NCBI GenBank assembly: GCA_910588375.1
Contig: CAJUQA010000002.1
Span: forward strand, 62,001 to 126,000
Direction: 5' to 3'
Origin: an uncultured Odoribacter sp.
GTDB lineage: Bacteria > Bacteroidota > Bacteroidia > Bacteroidales > Marinifilaceae
DNA length: 64,000 bases
A program made the translations under genes and the position numbers. Positions 26,335-36,251 of this stretch are shown one piece after another. Below the pieces are notes generated by a model. The model ran no database searches. It was given only the letters and a program-made list of their open reading frames with translations, and had not been told where the DNA came from. Every line of letters begins with the position of its first letter. The stretch's first letter is position 1.

Positions 26335-29181
26335 ATGAAGGGAAATCAGGTAGAAGACGGAAATATTGTGATTTACGGGGCACGTGAACACAATCTCAAA
26401 AATATAGATTTGACCATTCCTCGCAATAGTTTGACGGTGATTACCGGCCTCAGCGGTAGTGGCAAATCTTCATTGGCTTTTGACACGATATATGCGGAAG
26501 GACAGAGACGCTACATGGAGACATTCTCTGCTTATGCCCGGCAATTCTTAGGTGGATTGGAGCGTCCCGATGTGGATAAAATTACCGGATTGAGTCCCGT
26601 AATCTCCATTGAACAGAAAACGACCAACAAAAATCCCCGTTCCACGGTGGGGACGACAACCGAAATATATGACTTCCTGCGTTTGCTGTTTGCCCGTGCC
26701 GGAGAGGCTTATTCGTATGTGACCGGAAACAAAATGGTAAAGTACAGCGATGAAAAAATCATTGAATTGATTCTGAATGATTTCGCAGGGAAAAAGATAT
26801 TATTGCTGGCACCTGTAGTGAAAGGGCGTAAAGGGAATTACAAGGAATTATTTGAAAACCTCAGAAAAAAAGGCTTCCTCTCGGCACGGATAGATGGTGA
26901 AATACGGGAAATTACTCCGGGAATGAGCGTGGATCGCTACAAAATCCATGTCATTGAAATCGTCATAGACAAAATAGTGGTTGACAACCCGGATCTCAAA
27001 CGCCTTAAAGCCTCTGTTGCGACAGCTATGAAGAACGGAAAAGGCGTGATGATGGTCAAGGACTATGACAGCGAGACCATGAAATATTACAGCCGCAACC
27101 TGATGTGTCCCGATTCCGGAATTTCTTATAAAGACCCGGCACCTCATTCCTTTTCTTTCAATTCACCTCATGGAGCTTGTCCGAAATGCAAAGGGTTAGG
27201 GGCTATTACAGCCGTGGATCTGGATAAAATTGTTCTGGACAAATCCCTGTCCGTTTATGAAGGAGCCATATTGCCTCTCGGAAAATATAAAAACAGCATT
27301 CTTTTCTGGCAGATTGATACAGTATTGAAAAAACACGGAGCCGACCTGCACACGCCGATACAAAATCTGCCTGAAAATGCCTTGACAGATGTATTGTACG
27401 GATATCCCGGCCAAATCCGGCTTGAAAACAAAGAATTGGGCGTCATGTCCAACTCTCTGTACACTTTTGAGGGAATCATCAAATACATCACAATGCAGGA
27501 GGAGAATACCACCTCCAAAAAAGCCAATAAATGGGCTGAGCAATTTGTGAAAATTGTAAAATGTGATGCTTGTGGAGGACAGCGACTGAATAAAGAATCA
27601 TTGCATTTTAAAGTGGCGGGAAAAAATATTGCTGAGTTAGCGGAAATGGAATTAACGGATTTATATGCCTGGATATGTGAAACAGAACAGCATTTGGAAG
27701 AAAAACAGAAACAGATTGCAGGTGAAATATTCAAGGAAATCCGTACACGCCTGAAATTCTTACTGGATGTGGGATTGGAATATCTGTCCTTAAACCGTCA
27801 GTCCATGACCTTGAGTGGGGGCGAATCTCAGCGCATACGCTTGGCAACTCAGATCGGCTCCCAATTAGTGAATGTATTGTATATTCTGGATGAACCCAGC
27901 ATCGGATTGCACCAGAAAGATAACCGGAGACTGATCCGTTCTTTACAGCAACTGAGGGACAACGGCAACTCCGTTATTGTCGTAGAACACGATAAAGAAA
28001 TGATGGAGAGTGCGGATTATATTGTAGACATGGGACCCAAAGCCGGGCGGAAAGGCGGAGAAGTCATGGCCGCCGGCTCCATTGAAACTATACGGAAAAG
28101 CAGCAGTTTGACAGCTCAATACCTGAACGGACAAAAAGAAATCCGTGTACCCGGAGAACGCCGCAAAGGAAACGGGAAATTCCTGACACTGAAAGGGTGT
28201 ACCGGAAACAACCTGAAACACGTGGATATCACAATTCCCTTGGGATTATTGGTGTGTGTGACCGGTGTCAGCGGAAGCGGAAAATCCTCATTGATAAACG
28301 GTACACTCCGGCCTGTACTCAGTGAGAAATTCTATCACTCCACCGAAACGCCATTGCCTTACGAATCCCTTGAAGGTATTGAAAACATAGATAAAGTGGT
28401 AGTCGTGGATCAAAGTCCCTTGGGACGTACTCCACGTTCTAATCCGGCCACCTATACGGGCATTTTTACGGACATCCGGAAGATATTTGAAAAATTGCCG
28501 GAATCTCAGATACGCGGATATGCTGCCGGACGCTTCTCCTTCAATATTTCGGGCGGACGTTGTGAAGAATGTAAAGGAGCCGGTGTAAAAACCATCGAAA
28601 TGAACTTCCTGCCGGATGTATATGTACATTGTGAGGCATGCGACGGAAAACGCTACAACAAAGAAACACTGGAAGTAAGGTACAAAGGAAAATCCATAGG
28701 GGACGTACTGAACATGACCATTAACCAGGCGGTGGAATTCTTTGAAAATGTTTCATATCTCCAGCAGAAACTGAAAATGTTGCAGGACGTCGGATTGGGA
28801 TACATTAAATTGGGACAACAATGTACGACTCTCAGTGGAGGAGAATCCCAACGCATAAAATTGGCCGCTGAACTGTCAAAAAAAGACACCGGAAAAACAC
28901 TCTACATTTTGGACGAACCTACCACTGGACTGCATTTCGAAGATATCAATATATTGTTGGAAGTAATACAGAAATTGGTAGATAAAGGAAATACAGTCAT
29001 AGTAATAGAGCACAACTTGGATGTAATCAAAGTGGCCGATCATTTGATAGATATGGGACCCGGTGGAGGAAAAGACGGAGGTACCGTAGTCTGCCAGGGA
29101 ACACCCGAAGAAGTTGCCTTGGTAAAAAGCTCGGAAACCGGAAAATTTCTTAAAGAAGAGCTGTCTTCTTTACTCAATTAA
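26335..29181 (+). CDS. uvrA: Excinuclease ABC subunit A
   Basis: The 948-residue damage sensor of nucleotide excision repair has two ABC modules. The first Walker A is GLSGSGKSS, the second GVSGSGKSS, and signature motifs LSGGESQRIRLA and LSGGESQRIKLA are intact. Zinc modules are visible as CPKCKGLG and CEECKGAG with CEACDGKR. Length and order match canonical UvrA. Its 3' end overlaps the converging ftsE gene by 12 bases. uvrB lies 5 kb downstream on the other strand. Confidence 0.98.
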   Translation: MKGNQVEDGNIVIYGAREHNLKNIDLTIPRNSLTVITGLSGSGKSSLAFDTIYAEGQRRYMETFSAYARQFLGGLERPDVDKITGLSPVISIEQKTTNKNPRSTVGTTTEIYDFLRLLFARAGEAYSYVTGNKMVKYSDEKIIELILNDFAGKKILLLAPVVKGRKGNYKELFENLRKKGFLSARIDGEIREITPGMSVDRYKIHVIEIVIDKIVVDNPDLKRLKASVATAMKNGKGVMMVKDYDSETMKYYSRNLMCPDSGISYKDPAPHSFSFNSPHGACPKCKGLGAITAVDLDKIVLDKSLSVYEGAILPLGKYKNSILFWQIDTVLKKHGADLHTPIQNLPENALTDVLYGYPGQIRLENKELGVMSNSLYTFEGIIKYITMQEENTTSKKANKWAEQFVKIVKCDACGGQRLNKESLHFKVAGKNIAELAEMELTDLYAWICETEQHLEEKQKQIAGEIFKEIRTRLKFLLDVGLEYLSLNRQSMTLSGGESQRIRLATQIGSQLVNVLYILDEPSIGLHQKDNRRLIRSLQQLRDNGNSVIVVEHDKEMMESADYIVDMGPKAGRKGGEVMAAGSIETIRKSSSLTAQYLNGQKEIRVPGERRKGNGKFLTLKGCTGNNLKHVDITIPLGLLVCVTGVSGSGKSSLINGTLRPVLSEKFYHSTETPLPYESLEGIENIDKVVVVDQSPLGRTPRSNPATYTGIFTDIRKIFEKLPESQIRGYAAGRFSFNISGGRCEECKGAGVKTIEMNFLPDVYVHCEACDGKRYNKETLEVRYKGKSIGDVLNMTINQAVEFFENVSYLQQKLKMLQDVGLGYIKLGQQCTTLSGGESQRIKLAAELSKKDTGKTLYILDEPTTGLHFEDINILLEVIQKLVDKGNTVIVIEHNLDVIKVADHLIDMGPGGGKDGGTVVCQGTPEEVALVKSSETGKFLKEELSSLLN

Positions 29182-30342
29182 TTCAAAGCCGAACGGAGTT
29201 TCCGCCTTCGGCTTTTTTTCTTCTTCCTCTTCCTGGGCAGATGCTGGGGATTCTTCTTCCACAATTGTTGTTTGCTCCTCCGATTCTATACTTGCGATAA
29301 CTTCGTCATTCATGGGAATAATCTCCGGAATCTCTTGTTCTTTTGTCGTTTCCTTAACTTCCTGCTTTTCTTCCGGATCTTTTTCGCTTACAGACCCTTC
29401 AACAGCTTCCGGAACAATTTCCTCTACAGACTCTGTTTTTTCTTCCACTTCGGCGGATGGAGCTGTTTCGGAAACAACTGTTTCGGTTGTCGCTATTACT
29501 TCATCTTCTTCTGGAACAAACGTGTTTGGTTGTTCTGTTTCCACCGGCGTAAGAATATCCGATTCCAGAACGGAAGGTAATTCATTTTCGGTGGGTTTGC
29601 TTTCCGCCAACGGGATATTTTCAATACTTTCAATAACTTCCGGTGCTAAAGAATGGGGAGGGGCGGATAGCTCCGAATCCTCTGTTAATGTACCGTTGTC
29701 ACAACGAAGCACCTTGCCCGGATATTTTTCGAGCAAATCGTATTGATGGGTAGCGATAATAACCGTAGTGCCATTATCACATATATCTTTCAACAACTCA
29801 ACCAGCCGGTAAGAAGTTTCCGGGTCTATATTTCCGGTCGGTTCGTCTGCCAGAATAAGGGGAGGGGCATTCAATAAAGCACGTGCCAAAACAATACGTT
29901 GCTGTTCACCGCCCGACAATTCGTGAGGCATCATATCCTTTTTATCCGGCATCTCTACCTTTTGCAACACCGAATCGATTCGTTCCTGAATCTCCTTTTT
30001 ACTTTTCCAACCGGTGGCTCGTAAAACAAACTCTAAATTATCATATACCGTTCTGTCGGTCAATAACTTGAAATCCTGGAAAACAATACCGCACTTCCTC
30101 CGGAGGGCGGGAATCTGGGATTTTTTTATCTTTTTCAACTGAAACCCGGCAACTTCCGCTTTTCCGTATTCCAAAGGAAGCTCTGCATACAGTGTTTTTA
30201 GAAACGAACTTTTCCCGCTTCCCACTTTCCCGATAATATAGATAAATTCACCGCTTTGGATTTCTAAATTTACATTTTTCAGAATTGTATTCTTCTTTTG
30301 GCGGATAACGGCATTTTCCGTTTTTATAATGACTTCTGGCAT
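29170..30342 (-). CDS. ftsE: FtsE-type ABC ATPase with a long acidic C-terminal tail
   Basis: Residues 1-220 are a complete FtsE-like ATPase: Walker A GKVGSGKSS, LSGGEQQRIVLARALL, ADEPTGNIDPE and ATHQYDLL. FtsE works with FtsX at the septum to control cell-wall hydrolases. The remaining 165 residues are low-complexity and rich in Glu, Thr, Ser and Pro (TETVVSETAPSAEVEEK), ending in FGFELIE. FtsE is usually about 220-230 residues, so the tail is extra; it may bind a divisome partner. It lies 18 bases behind rpe. No ftsX gene is in the window. Confidence 0.88.
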   Translation of the reverse strand: MPEVIIKTENAVIRQKKNTILKNVNLEIQSGEFIYIIGKVGSGKSSFLKTLYAELPLEYGKAEVAGFQLKKIKKSQIPALRRKCGIVFQDFKLLTDRTVYDNLEFVLRATGWKSKKEIQERIDSVLQKVEMPDKKDMMPHELSGGEQQRIVLARALLNAPPLILADEPTGNIDPETSYRLVELLKDICDNGTTVIIATHQYDLLEKYPGKVLRCDNGTLTEDSELSAPPHSLAPEVIESIENIPLAESKPTENELPSVLESDILTPVETEQPNTFVPEEDEVIATTETVVSETAPSAEVEEKTESVEEIVPEAVEGSVSEKDPEEKQEVKETTKEQEIPEIIPMNDEVIASIESEEQTTIVEEESPASAQEEEEEKKPKAETPFGFELIE

Positions 30343-30360
30343 ATCGTGAGACTTGTCCGG

Positions 30361-31014
30361 TTATTTAAGTTGGGTTAAACCTTTAATCGTTTCGAGGGGA
30401 GAGGCGGAATGGAACACAAAACTTCCGGCAACTAATGCGTCGGCACTTGCCTCCGCCAGACGCTTCCCGGTTTCATTATTTACTCCTCCGTCCACTTCTA
30501 TCAGTGCATGACTGTGGGTATCCTGAATTAATTGGCGCAATTTCTTGACTTTGTCCACCGAATGCTCGATGAAGGACTGACCTCCGAACCCCGGATTCAC
30601 ACTCATCAGCAACACCACATCCAATTCCGGAAGAATATCTTCTAACAACTGAACCGACGTATGGGGATTAAGTGCTACCCCGGCTTTCATTCCATACGAT
30701 TTGATTTGCTGTATCGTGCGGTGCAAGTGGGTACTGGCTTCCAGATGAACCGTCAGAATCTCTGCCCCGCATTGATGGAATTGCCCGATATATCTTTCCG
30801 GCTCCACAATCATCAGATGCACATCGAGCGGCTTTTTAGCCTGCGTACGAATCTGGGAAATAATAGACATACCATAGGAAATATTCGGGACGAACACGCC
30901 GTCCATAACATCAATGTGAAACCACTCTGCCTCACTGTTATTGACCATTTCAATATCCTCCGACAAATGTAGGAAATCGGCCGATAAAAGGGAAGGGGAA
31001 ACAATAATACCCAT
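30361..31014 (-). CDS. rpe: Ribulose-phosphate 3-epimerase
   Basis: This 217-residue TIM-barrel enzyme interconverts ribulose 5-phosphate and xylulose 5-phosphate in the pentose phosphate pathway. Family motifs are SPSLLSADFLHL, DVHLMIVEPERYI, MSVNPGFGGQSF and EVDGGVNNET. It is the middle gene of a minus-strand operon with the gamma-carbonic-anhydrase-like gene and ftsE. Confidence 0.97.
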   Translation of the reverse strand: MGIIVSPSLLSADFLHLSEDIEMVNNSEAEWFHIDVMDGVFVPNISYGMSIISQIRTQAKKPLDVHLMIVEPERYIGQFHQCGAEILTVHLEASTHLHRTIQQIKSYGMKAGVALNPHTSVQLLEDILPELDVVLLMSVNPGFGGQSFIEHSVDKVKKLRQLIQDTHSHALIEVDGGVNNETGKRLAEASADALVAGSFVFHSASPLETIKGLTQLK

Positions 31015-31078
31015 AGTTTGAAAACAAATTTACTTTTGACGCAAAAATAGGTTTTTCTTTGTTTATATTCAAATCTGA

Positions 31079-31600
31079 TTATTTATACCAGCTCGCATAC
31101 ATAGAATAGGCTTCGACAATCCGTTCCACCTCGCCTTTCAATAAATCGGGTCCCACTTCCTTGATTTTTTTAGCCGGAATACCGGCGTATATCCATCCGG
31201 ATTCGACAACCGTACCCTTTGTCACTACACTGCCGGCCGCAACGATACTGTTGCTTTCCACCACGGCATTATCCAAAACCACAGCACCCATGCCGATAAG
31301 CACATTGTCATGAATCGTGCAACCGTGCACCACGGCATTGTGGGCAATGGATACATTATTCCCGATGTTAGTCGGATACTTCTGATACGTCGCGTGTATC
31401 GTGGCATTATCCTGAATATTCACCTTATTGCCGATTTTAATGTAATTTACATCTCCCCGGAGTACGGCGCCGAACCAGATACTGCAATCGTCACCCATTT
31501 CCACCTGTCCGATAATTGCCGCATTGTCTGCCAGGAAACAATTATTTCCAAATTGAGGAGTATGTCCGTTCAGTTCCTTTATTATAGCCATAACATTCAT
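31079..31600 (-). CDS. Gamma carbonic anhydrase-like hexapeptide-repeat protein
   Basis: The 173-residue protein is a left-handed beta-helix of the YrdA/PaaY group. The three zinc histidines are present at His69 (NATIHA), His87 and His92 (SIAHNAVVHGC). Relatives are carbonic anhydrases or thioesterases; activity cannot be assigned from sequence. It is first in the operon with rpe and ftsE. An ATG three codons downstream is an alternative start. Confidence 0.92.
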   Translation of the reverse strand: MNVMAIIKELNGHTPQFGNNCFLADNAAIIGQVEMGDDCSIWFGAVLRGDVNYIKIGNKVNIQDNATIHATYQKYPTNIGNNVSIAHNAVVHGCTIHDNVLIGMGAVVLDNAVVESNSIVAAGSVVTKGTVVESGWIYAGIPAKKIKEVGPDLLKGEVERIVEAYSMYASWYK

Positions 31601-31749
31601 TTTTAAATCATACTTCGAAAATACGGATTTTGCGGGGAATAACCATAGTTTATTCCGGATTTCTGTTTTTATCCTGTTTCATTTATTTAAGTTTTCTTCT
31701 GAAACAGCCCTCTTCTCCGGTGCGTACAATCCGTAGATTTTAATCAATG

Positions 31750-31756
31750 AAGGAGG
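31750..31756 (+). promoter_or_regulatory. Strong Shine-Dalgarno site of hsp20
   Basis: AAGGAGG lies seven bases before the ATG at 31764. A consensus site like this is rare in the window and fits a gene that needs rapid high translation under stress. Confidence 0.7.
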
Positions 31757-31763
31757 AAAAACA

Positions 31764-32210
31764 ATGAGTATCGTTAAAAGAAATAATGAATTGAGGCCGT
31801 TTTACTCTACCTTATTGGATGAATTCCTGAATACGGGATTATGGCCTGCTCAAATTAATCCGGCACAGAATGTTCCGGCACTGAACGTAAAAGAGGACGA
31901 TGAATCCCTCACACTGGACATTCGGATACCCGGAATGAAAAAAGAAAATATAAAACTGGATTACAATGACGGTTTTCTGACAATTTCCGGGGAAAGCCAT
32001 GAAGAAAAAGAAGAAGAGGAAGGAAAAGGAAAAAGCAAATATCTGAGAAGAGAATTTTCCTCCTACTCATTTAAAAGAACAATCGAACTACCTGAGGAGA
32101 AGTACAATGTAGCCGAAGCGCAAGCTTCGTATGAGGACGGAATTCTGAAGGTTTCCATGCCTAAGAATAAAGAGGAGAAGAAGTTACAGAAGACGATTGA
32201 GGTTAAGTAG
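31764..32210 (+). CDS. Small heat shock protein, Hsp20 family
   Basis: This 148-residue ATP-independent holdase has an alpha-crystallin domain at about residues 38-135 (LDIRIPGMKKENIKLDYNDG, FKRTIELPEEKY, ASYEDGILKVSMPK). The N-terminal arm is short (about 35 residues) and includes the region FLNTGLWPA. A strong Shine-Dalgarno site precedes the start and a terminator follows, so it is monocistronic. Confidence 0.96.
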   Translation: MSIVKRNNELRPFYSTLLDEFLNTGLWPAQINPAQNVPALNVKEDDESLTLDIRIPGMKKENIKLDYNDGFLTISGESHEEKEEEEGKGKSKYLRREFSSYSFKRTIELPEEKYNVAEAQASYEDGILKVSMPKNKEEKKLQKTIEVK

Positions 32211-32228
32211 GTGGTTTGATTTTAGTGG

Positions 32229-32262
32229 TCGGTCGGTTTTTCGGAACCGGCCGATTTTTTTT
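32229..32262 (+). terminator. Terminator of hsp20
   Basis: TCGGTCGGTT and AACCGGCCGA (one G-T pair) form a 10-bp stem followed by eight T residues. Confidence 0.8.
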
Positions 32263-32271
32263 CTGCATTTA

Positions 32272-32304
32272 TTTGGAAATTTCTGAAAATATATATTATC
32301 TTTG
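32272..32304 (+). promoter_or_regulatory. Promoter of the tRNA-Gly genes
   Basis: TTTG at 32272-32275, a 21-base spacer and TATCTTTG at 32297-32304 match both Bacteroidetes promoter boxes. The first tRNA starts 45 bases downstream. Confidence 0.75.
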
Positions 32305-32348
32305 CAACGCAATTGAGAGAGAACGAGGCGAAAGCAGATAACCATAAT

Positions 32349-32421
<73 letters not shown>

Positions 32422-32424
32422 CTA

Positions 32425-32455
32425 AAAAACCGGACTTCGCTTCGGTTTTCTTTTT
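32425..32455 (+). terminator. Hairpin with T run between the two tRNA-Gly genes
   Basis: AAAACCG and CGGTTTT form a 7-bp stem around a ten-base loop, followed by TCTTTTTT. It may attenuate or process the transcript between the two tRNAs. Confidence 0.55.
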
Positions 32456-32465
32456 TAAGACAAAT

Positions 32466-32538
32466 GCGACAATAGCTCAGTTGGTAGAGCGTTGGCTTCC
32501 CAAGCCGAAGGTCGCGGGTTCGAGTCCCGTTTGTCGCT
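32466..32538 (+). tRNA. tRNA-Gly (anticodon CCC)
   Basis: Acceptor GCGACAA with TTGTCGC, anticodon stem TTGGC/GCCGA (one T-G pair) around the seven-base loop TTCCCAA, which places CCC at 32499-32501. The T-arm is identical to the first tRNA. The discriminator is T. Confidence 0.95.
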
Positions 32539-32544
32539 CCTCAG

Positions 32545-32577
32545 AATCAGTCACTTATTCAAGCGACTGATTTTTTC
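32545..32577 (+). terminator. Terminator behind the tRNA-Gly pair
   Basis: AATCAGTC (32545-32552) and GACTGATT (32565-32572) form an 8-bp perfect stem followed by a T run. Confidence 0.75.
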
Positions 32578-32742
32578 TTTTACTTCATTTTTGGCTGATT
32601 TTAGGGTAAAAGTCAACCCAAACGTCAACCAATTTTTTACCGTGAATGCTTCTATTCCCTGTCATTCTGACTTGTAAATTCTGATATAACGAAAATATAT
32701 GTATTTTTGTGGGCGGAAAAATAAAAATTAATTCATACCCGA

Positions 32743-33636
32743 ATGAAAAAACATACCTTCAAAGAATGGCTGATAGCTACCCGGCCTTGGTCGTTTCCGG
32801 CTTCAGCAATGCCTGTGATAGTGACATGCGTCTATCTATACGGAATTTATCCTGAAATAAACTGGCTCAACGGATTGTGGGCATTGGTGAATATCATCGT
32901 CTTTCATGCGGCAGGCAACACCTGGAGCGATTATCTGGATTACCGCAAAGGGGTGGATACGCCGGACAGCTTTGGAGTAAAAACCCTGACCAGCGGTCAG
33001 TTCCAGGCAAATGAAATACGTGCTCTCTCTCTATGGTTGTTGGGTATAGCGACACTAATGGGGATAGGCTTGTTATGGCGTACAGGAGCCCTGTTATGGT
33101 GGATAGGATTGGGAGGAATATTGTGCACCTTATTATATCCTTACTTGAAATACAGGGCATTCGGCGATGTGGTTATTTTCATAGCTTATGCCTTATTGCC
33201 CACCTGGGGAACCTCCTATGTAGTAGCGGGAGTGGTAGACATGCAGGTACTTTGGCTGGCTGTTCCGGTCGGCTTGATTACGGTAGCCATTCTTCATGCC
33301 AACAATACCCGGGACATTGAAACCGACAGACATGCCCACATCAGGACCTTTGCCATGCAGACCGGAAACAGAGTTGCCAAATACATCTATGCTGCGGAAG
33401 TCCTGCTGCCCTTCCTGTGGATACCAGTGGGAATAGCAATGGGACATTTTCCTCTTTGGTCCCTCTTGACCTTCATCGTATTGCCTTTATCTGTAGGGAA
33501 TGTGAAAACCATATGGGCATCCGCTGACGGAAACACTGACGTAATAGCCCATCTGGATGAAAAAACGGCACAATTGCAATTAGCATTCAGCTTTGTCCTT
33601 TCCGTCACCTTTCTCTTAACAGTCTGGTTTGTATGA
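32743..33636 (+). CDS. menA: UbiA-family prenyltransferase, probably 1,4-dihydroxy-2-naphthoate polyprenyltransferase
   Basis: This 297-residue integral membrane protein has about eight or nine transmembrane segments and both Asp-rich prenyl-diphosphate motifs: NTWSDYLDYRKGVD at 59-72 and NNTRDIETDRHAHI near 187. The latter form (NxRDIxxD with T-x-A following) is typical of MenA, which attaches the isoprenoid tail in menaquinone synthesis. No other men genes are in the window, so another UbiA substrate remains possible. Its TGA overlaps the ATG of the CPBP gene by four bases. Confidence 0.85.
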   Translation: MKKHTFKEWLIATRPWSFPASAMPVIVTCVYLYGIYPEINWLNGLWALVNIIVFHAAGNTWSDYLDYRKGVDTPDSFGVKTLTSGQFQANEIRALSLWLLGIATLMGIGLLWRTGALLWWIGLGGILCTLLYPYLKYRAFGDVVIFIAYALLPTWGTSYVVAGVVDMQVLWLAVPVGLITVAILHANNTRDIETDRHAHIRTFAMQTGNRVAKYIYAAEVLLPFLWIPVGIAMGHFPLWSLLTFIVLPLSVGNVKTIWASADGNTDVIAHLDEKTAQLQLAFSFVLSVTFLLTVWFV

Positions 33637-34247
33637 GAAAACTATTGATTGCAATCCTTGTGGCGGCACTCTTGTGGACAATCATGTTCTCTCCTCTGAC
33701 GGCACATTGGGTGAACTTCTGGTACATGATGACCGCTTCGGCGGCGACCTTGGCCATATATGCTACTTGTGTACGTCCCCAATGGTGGCGACAGGTGAAA
33801 TGGAAAGGAACGGAATTACTCCTGGGAATCGGCATAGCCGTTGCCTTATGGAGCATCTTTTGGGTAGGCGACCGGATAGCCGTTTGGCTGTTTGACTTTG
33901 CCCGTCCTCAGGTAGATTTGATATACGGGATGAAAACAGGAAAATCACCTTGGCTCTTGGGGGGATTGATGCTACTGTTAATCGGACCTGCGGAAGAGAT
34001 ATTTTGGAGAAGCTACGTGCAACACACCCTTTCGGCTCGCTACACCCCGAACAAAGGATTTATCATGGCAACCCTGTTATACACCTTGGTACATGTCGCT
34101 TCCTGCAACTTTATGCTGATCATGGCGGCACTGGTTGCCGGAGCGGTATGGGGATTGTGTTACCGTTTTTTTCCAAATCATCTGGGGGCAATCATCCTTT
34201 CCCATGCTTTATGGGACGTGGCTGTCTTTGTCGTATTTCCGATATGA
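33633..34247 (+). CDS. CPBP-family intramembrane metalloprotease
   Basis: The 204-residue protein has about six transmembrane segments and the three Abi/CAAX-protease motifs: PAEEIFWRSYVQ (Glu121, Glu122, Arg126), LYTLVHVASCNF and LSHALWD. Relatives process prenylated proteins or act in bacteriocin immunity; the substrate is unknown here. Translation is coupled to menA through a four-base overlap. It ends directly against the converging uvrB gene. Confidence 0.9.
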   Translation: MRKLLIAILVAALLWTIMFSPLTAHWVNFWYMMTASAATLAIYATCVRPQWWRQVKWKGTELLLGIGIAVALWSIFWVGDRIAVWLFDFARPQVDLIYGMKTGKSPWLLGGLMLLLIGPAEEIFWRSYVQHTLSARYTPNKGFIMATLLYTLVHVASCNFMLIMAALVAGAVWGLCYRFFPNHLGAIILSHALWDVAVFVVFPI

Positions 34248-36248
34248 TTACGGGTTCAGCTGCTTTTCCAACTTGAACATCTCATCGCGAAGACGGGCGG
34301 CTTCCAGAAAATCCTGCTCTTTCGCAGCTTTCTGCATAGCTGACTTCGTCTTTTGAAGCATTTTTTCAATCTCCTCCCGGCTCATATAAGCGACAACGGG
34401 GTCTGCAACCTGGTTCATATGCTCCTCCTCGACATACGCATGTGTCTGCCGCGTCAGTGCGGAATCCGTGGACTTGCGAATTTGACGGGGAACAATATGG
34501 TGCTCGGCATTATACTTCAACTGCTTCTCCCGGCGGTAATTCGTTTCGTCAATAGTTTCCTGCATAGAACGCGTAATATGGTCGGCATACATAATCACCT
34601 TGCCCTCCACATTCCGGGCGGCACGTCCCGCCGTCTGCACCAACGAACGCGTGGACCGCAGAAAACCTTCCTTATCGGCGTCCAGAATGGCAACTAAAGA
34701 AACCTCCGGCAAATCCAACCCTTCCCGGAGCAAATTCACACCCACTAGGACATCGATAATGCCTTTCCGCAGATTTTCCAGAATCTGCACCCTTTCGAGC
34801 GTATCCACATCCGAGTGGATATACTGGCACTTTATACCCATACGGTCCAGATACTTGCTGAGCTCCTCCGCCATCTTCTTCGTCAGGGTCGTGACCAATG
34901 TCCTTTCCTGCAACTCGATACGCTTCTGTATTTCATTCACCAAATGGTCTATCTGATTCAGCGAAGGAACCACCTCGATAACCGGGTCCGGAATACCCGT
35001 GGGGCGGATAATCTGTTCCACCACCAGCCCGTTGCTTTTCTCCAACTCATAATCGGCGGGAGTGGCACTGATATAAATAGTCTGATGCGTCAGGCTTTCA
35101 AATTCGTCAAACGTCAGCGGACGGTTATCGAATGCGGCCGGCAGACGGAAACCGTACTCCACCAAAGTTTGCTTTCGGGCATGGTCGCCTCCGTACATCG
35201 CCCGGATTTGAGGTAGCGTAACGTGCGATTCATCAATAACCATCAGAAAATCCGACGGAAAATAATCCAGCAGACAGAAAGGACGTACACCCGCCTGACG
35301 CCCGTCGAAATAACGGGAATAATTCTCAATCCCCGGGCAATATCCCAACTCCCGGATCATCTCCACATCATAACGTACGCGTTCATCCAGCCGTTTGGCC
35401 TCGAGATGCTTCCCGATTTCCTTCAGATAGGCCACCTGCAACTGCCGGTCTTTCTCAATATCGATAATGGCTTGCGCGATAGTCGCCTTATCCGTCACAA
35501 ACAGATTGGCCGGATAAATATCCAGTTCATCAAATGTGTCGATACCCTTGCCGCTTTGCGGTTCAAACGAATTGATGCGGTCTATTTCGTCATCCCAGAA
35601 CTCAATCCGGTAAGCCATACCGTCAAACGTTTCTATCGCCGGAAAAATATCCACTGTTTCTCCCTTCGCCCGGAAACATCCCCGCTTGAACTCCAGCTCA
35701 TTATTGGCATACAGCGCATCCACCAGCCTCCGGAGAAGCTCATTGCGGTTGATTTTCATCCCCTTTTTCAGATGGATTACATTGGAACCGAAAGCCCGCG
35801 GGTCTGCCATACCGTACAGACACGAAACGGACGACACCACGACAATATCCCGGCGGCCGGACAGCAAAGAAGCTGTCGCCCGCAAACGCAACTTATCGAT
35901 TTCATCATTAATTGCCAGGTCCTTTTCGATATACGTATCGGTGGTAGGCAGATAAGCCTCCGGCTGGTAATAATCGTAATAAGATACGAAATACTCCACC
36001 GCATTCTCCGGAAAAAAAGATTTGAACTCCCCGTACAACTGGGCGGCCAACGTCTTATTGTGACTCAGCACCAGCGTAGGGCGGTTGACTTCATGAATCA
36101 GATTCGCAACGGTAAACGTCTTGCCCGAACCCGTCACCCCGAGGAGCACCTGGGAGGGGAGACCGTTTTCCACCCCCTCTTTCAATTGGCGGATGGCTTC
36201 CGGCTGGTCGCCTGTAGGACTGAATTCTGAAGTCAGCTTATAATTCAT
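34248..36248 (-). CDS. uvrB: Excinuclease ABC subunit B
   Basis: The 666-residue helicase-like protein verifies DNA damage and recruits UvrC. Walker A is LGVTGSGKTFT, the damage-inserting beta-hairpin region reads YYDYYQPEAYLP, the helicase motif is VIDESHVTLPQ, and a UVR domain (KAAKEQDFLEAARLRDEM) closes the C-terminus. It is close to standard length. It ends one base from the CPBP stop on the opposite strand. Confidence 0.98.
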   Translation of the reverse strand: MNYKLTSEFSPTGDQPEAIRQLKEGVENGLPSQVLLGVTGSGKTFTVANLIHEVNRPTLVLSHNKTLAAQLYGEFKSFFPENAVEYFVSYYDYYQPEAYLPTTDTYIEKDLAINDEIDKLRLRATASLLSGRRDIVVVSSVSCLYGMADPRAFGSNVIHLKKGMKINRNELLRRLVDALYANNELEFKRGCFRAKGETVDIFPAIETFDGMAYRIEFWDDEIDRINSFEPQSGKGIDTFDELDIYPANLFVTDKATIAQAIIDIEKDRQLQVAYLKEIGKHLEAKRLDERVRYDVEMIRELGYCPGIENYSRYFDGRQAGVRPFCLLDYFPSDFLMVIDESHVTLPQIRAMYGGDHARKQTLVEYGFRLPAAFDNRPLTFDEFESLTHQTIYISATPADYELEKSNGLVVEQIIRPTGIPDPVIEVVPSLNQIDHLVNEIQKRIELQERTLVTTLTKKMAEELSKYLDRMGIKCQYIHSDVDTLERVQILENLRKGIIDVLVGVNLLREGLDLPEVSLVAILDADKEGFLRSTRSLVQTAGRAARNVEGKVIMYADHITRSMQETIDETNYRREKQLKYNAEHHIVPRQIRKSTDSALTRQTHAYVEEEHMNQVADPVVAYMSREEIEKMLQKTKSAMQKAAKEQDFLEAARLRDEMFKLEKQLNP

Positions 36249-36251
36249 GCC

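Noticed and set aside
35223..36230. 335-codon frame opposite uvrB
   Set aside because: It is the complement of a conserved uvrB region and resembles no family.
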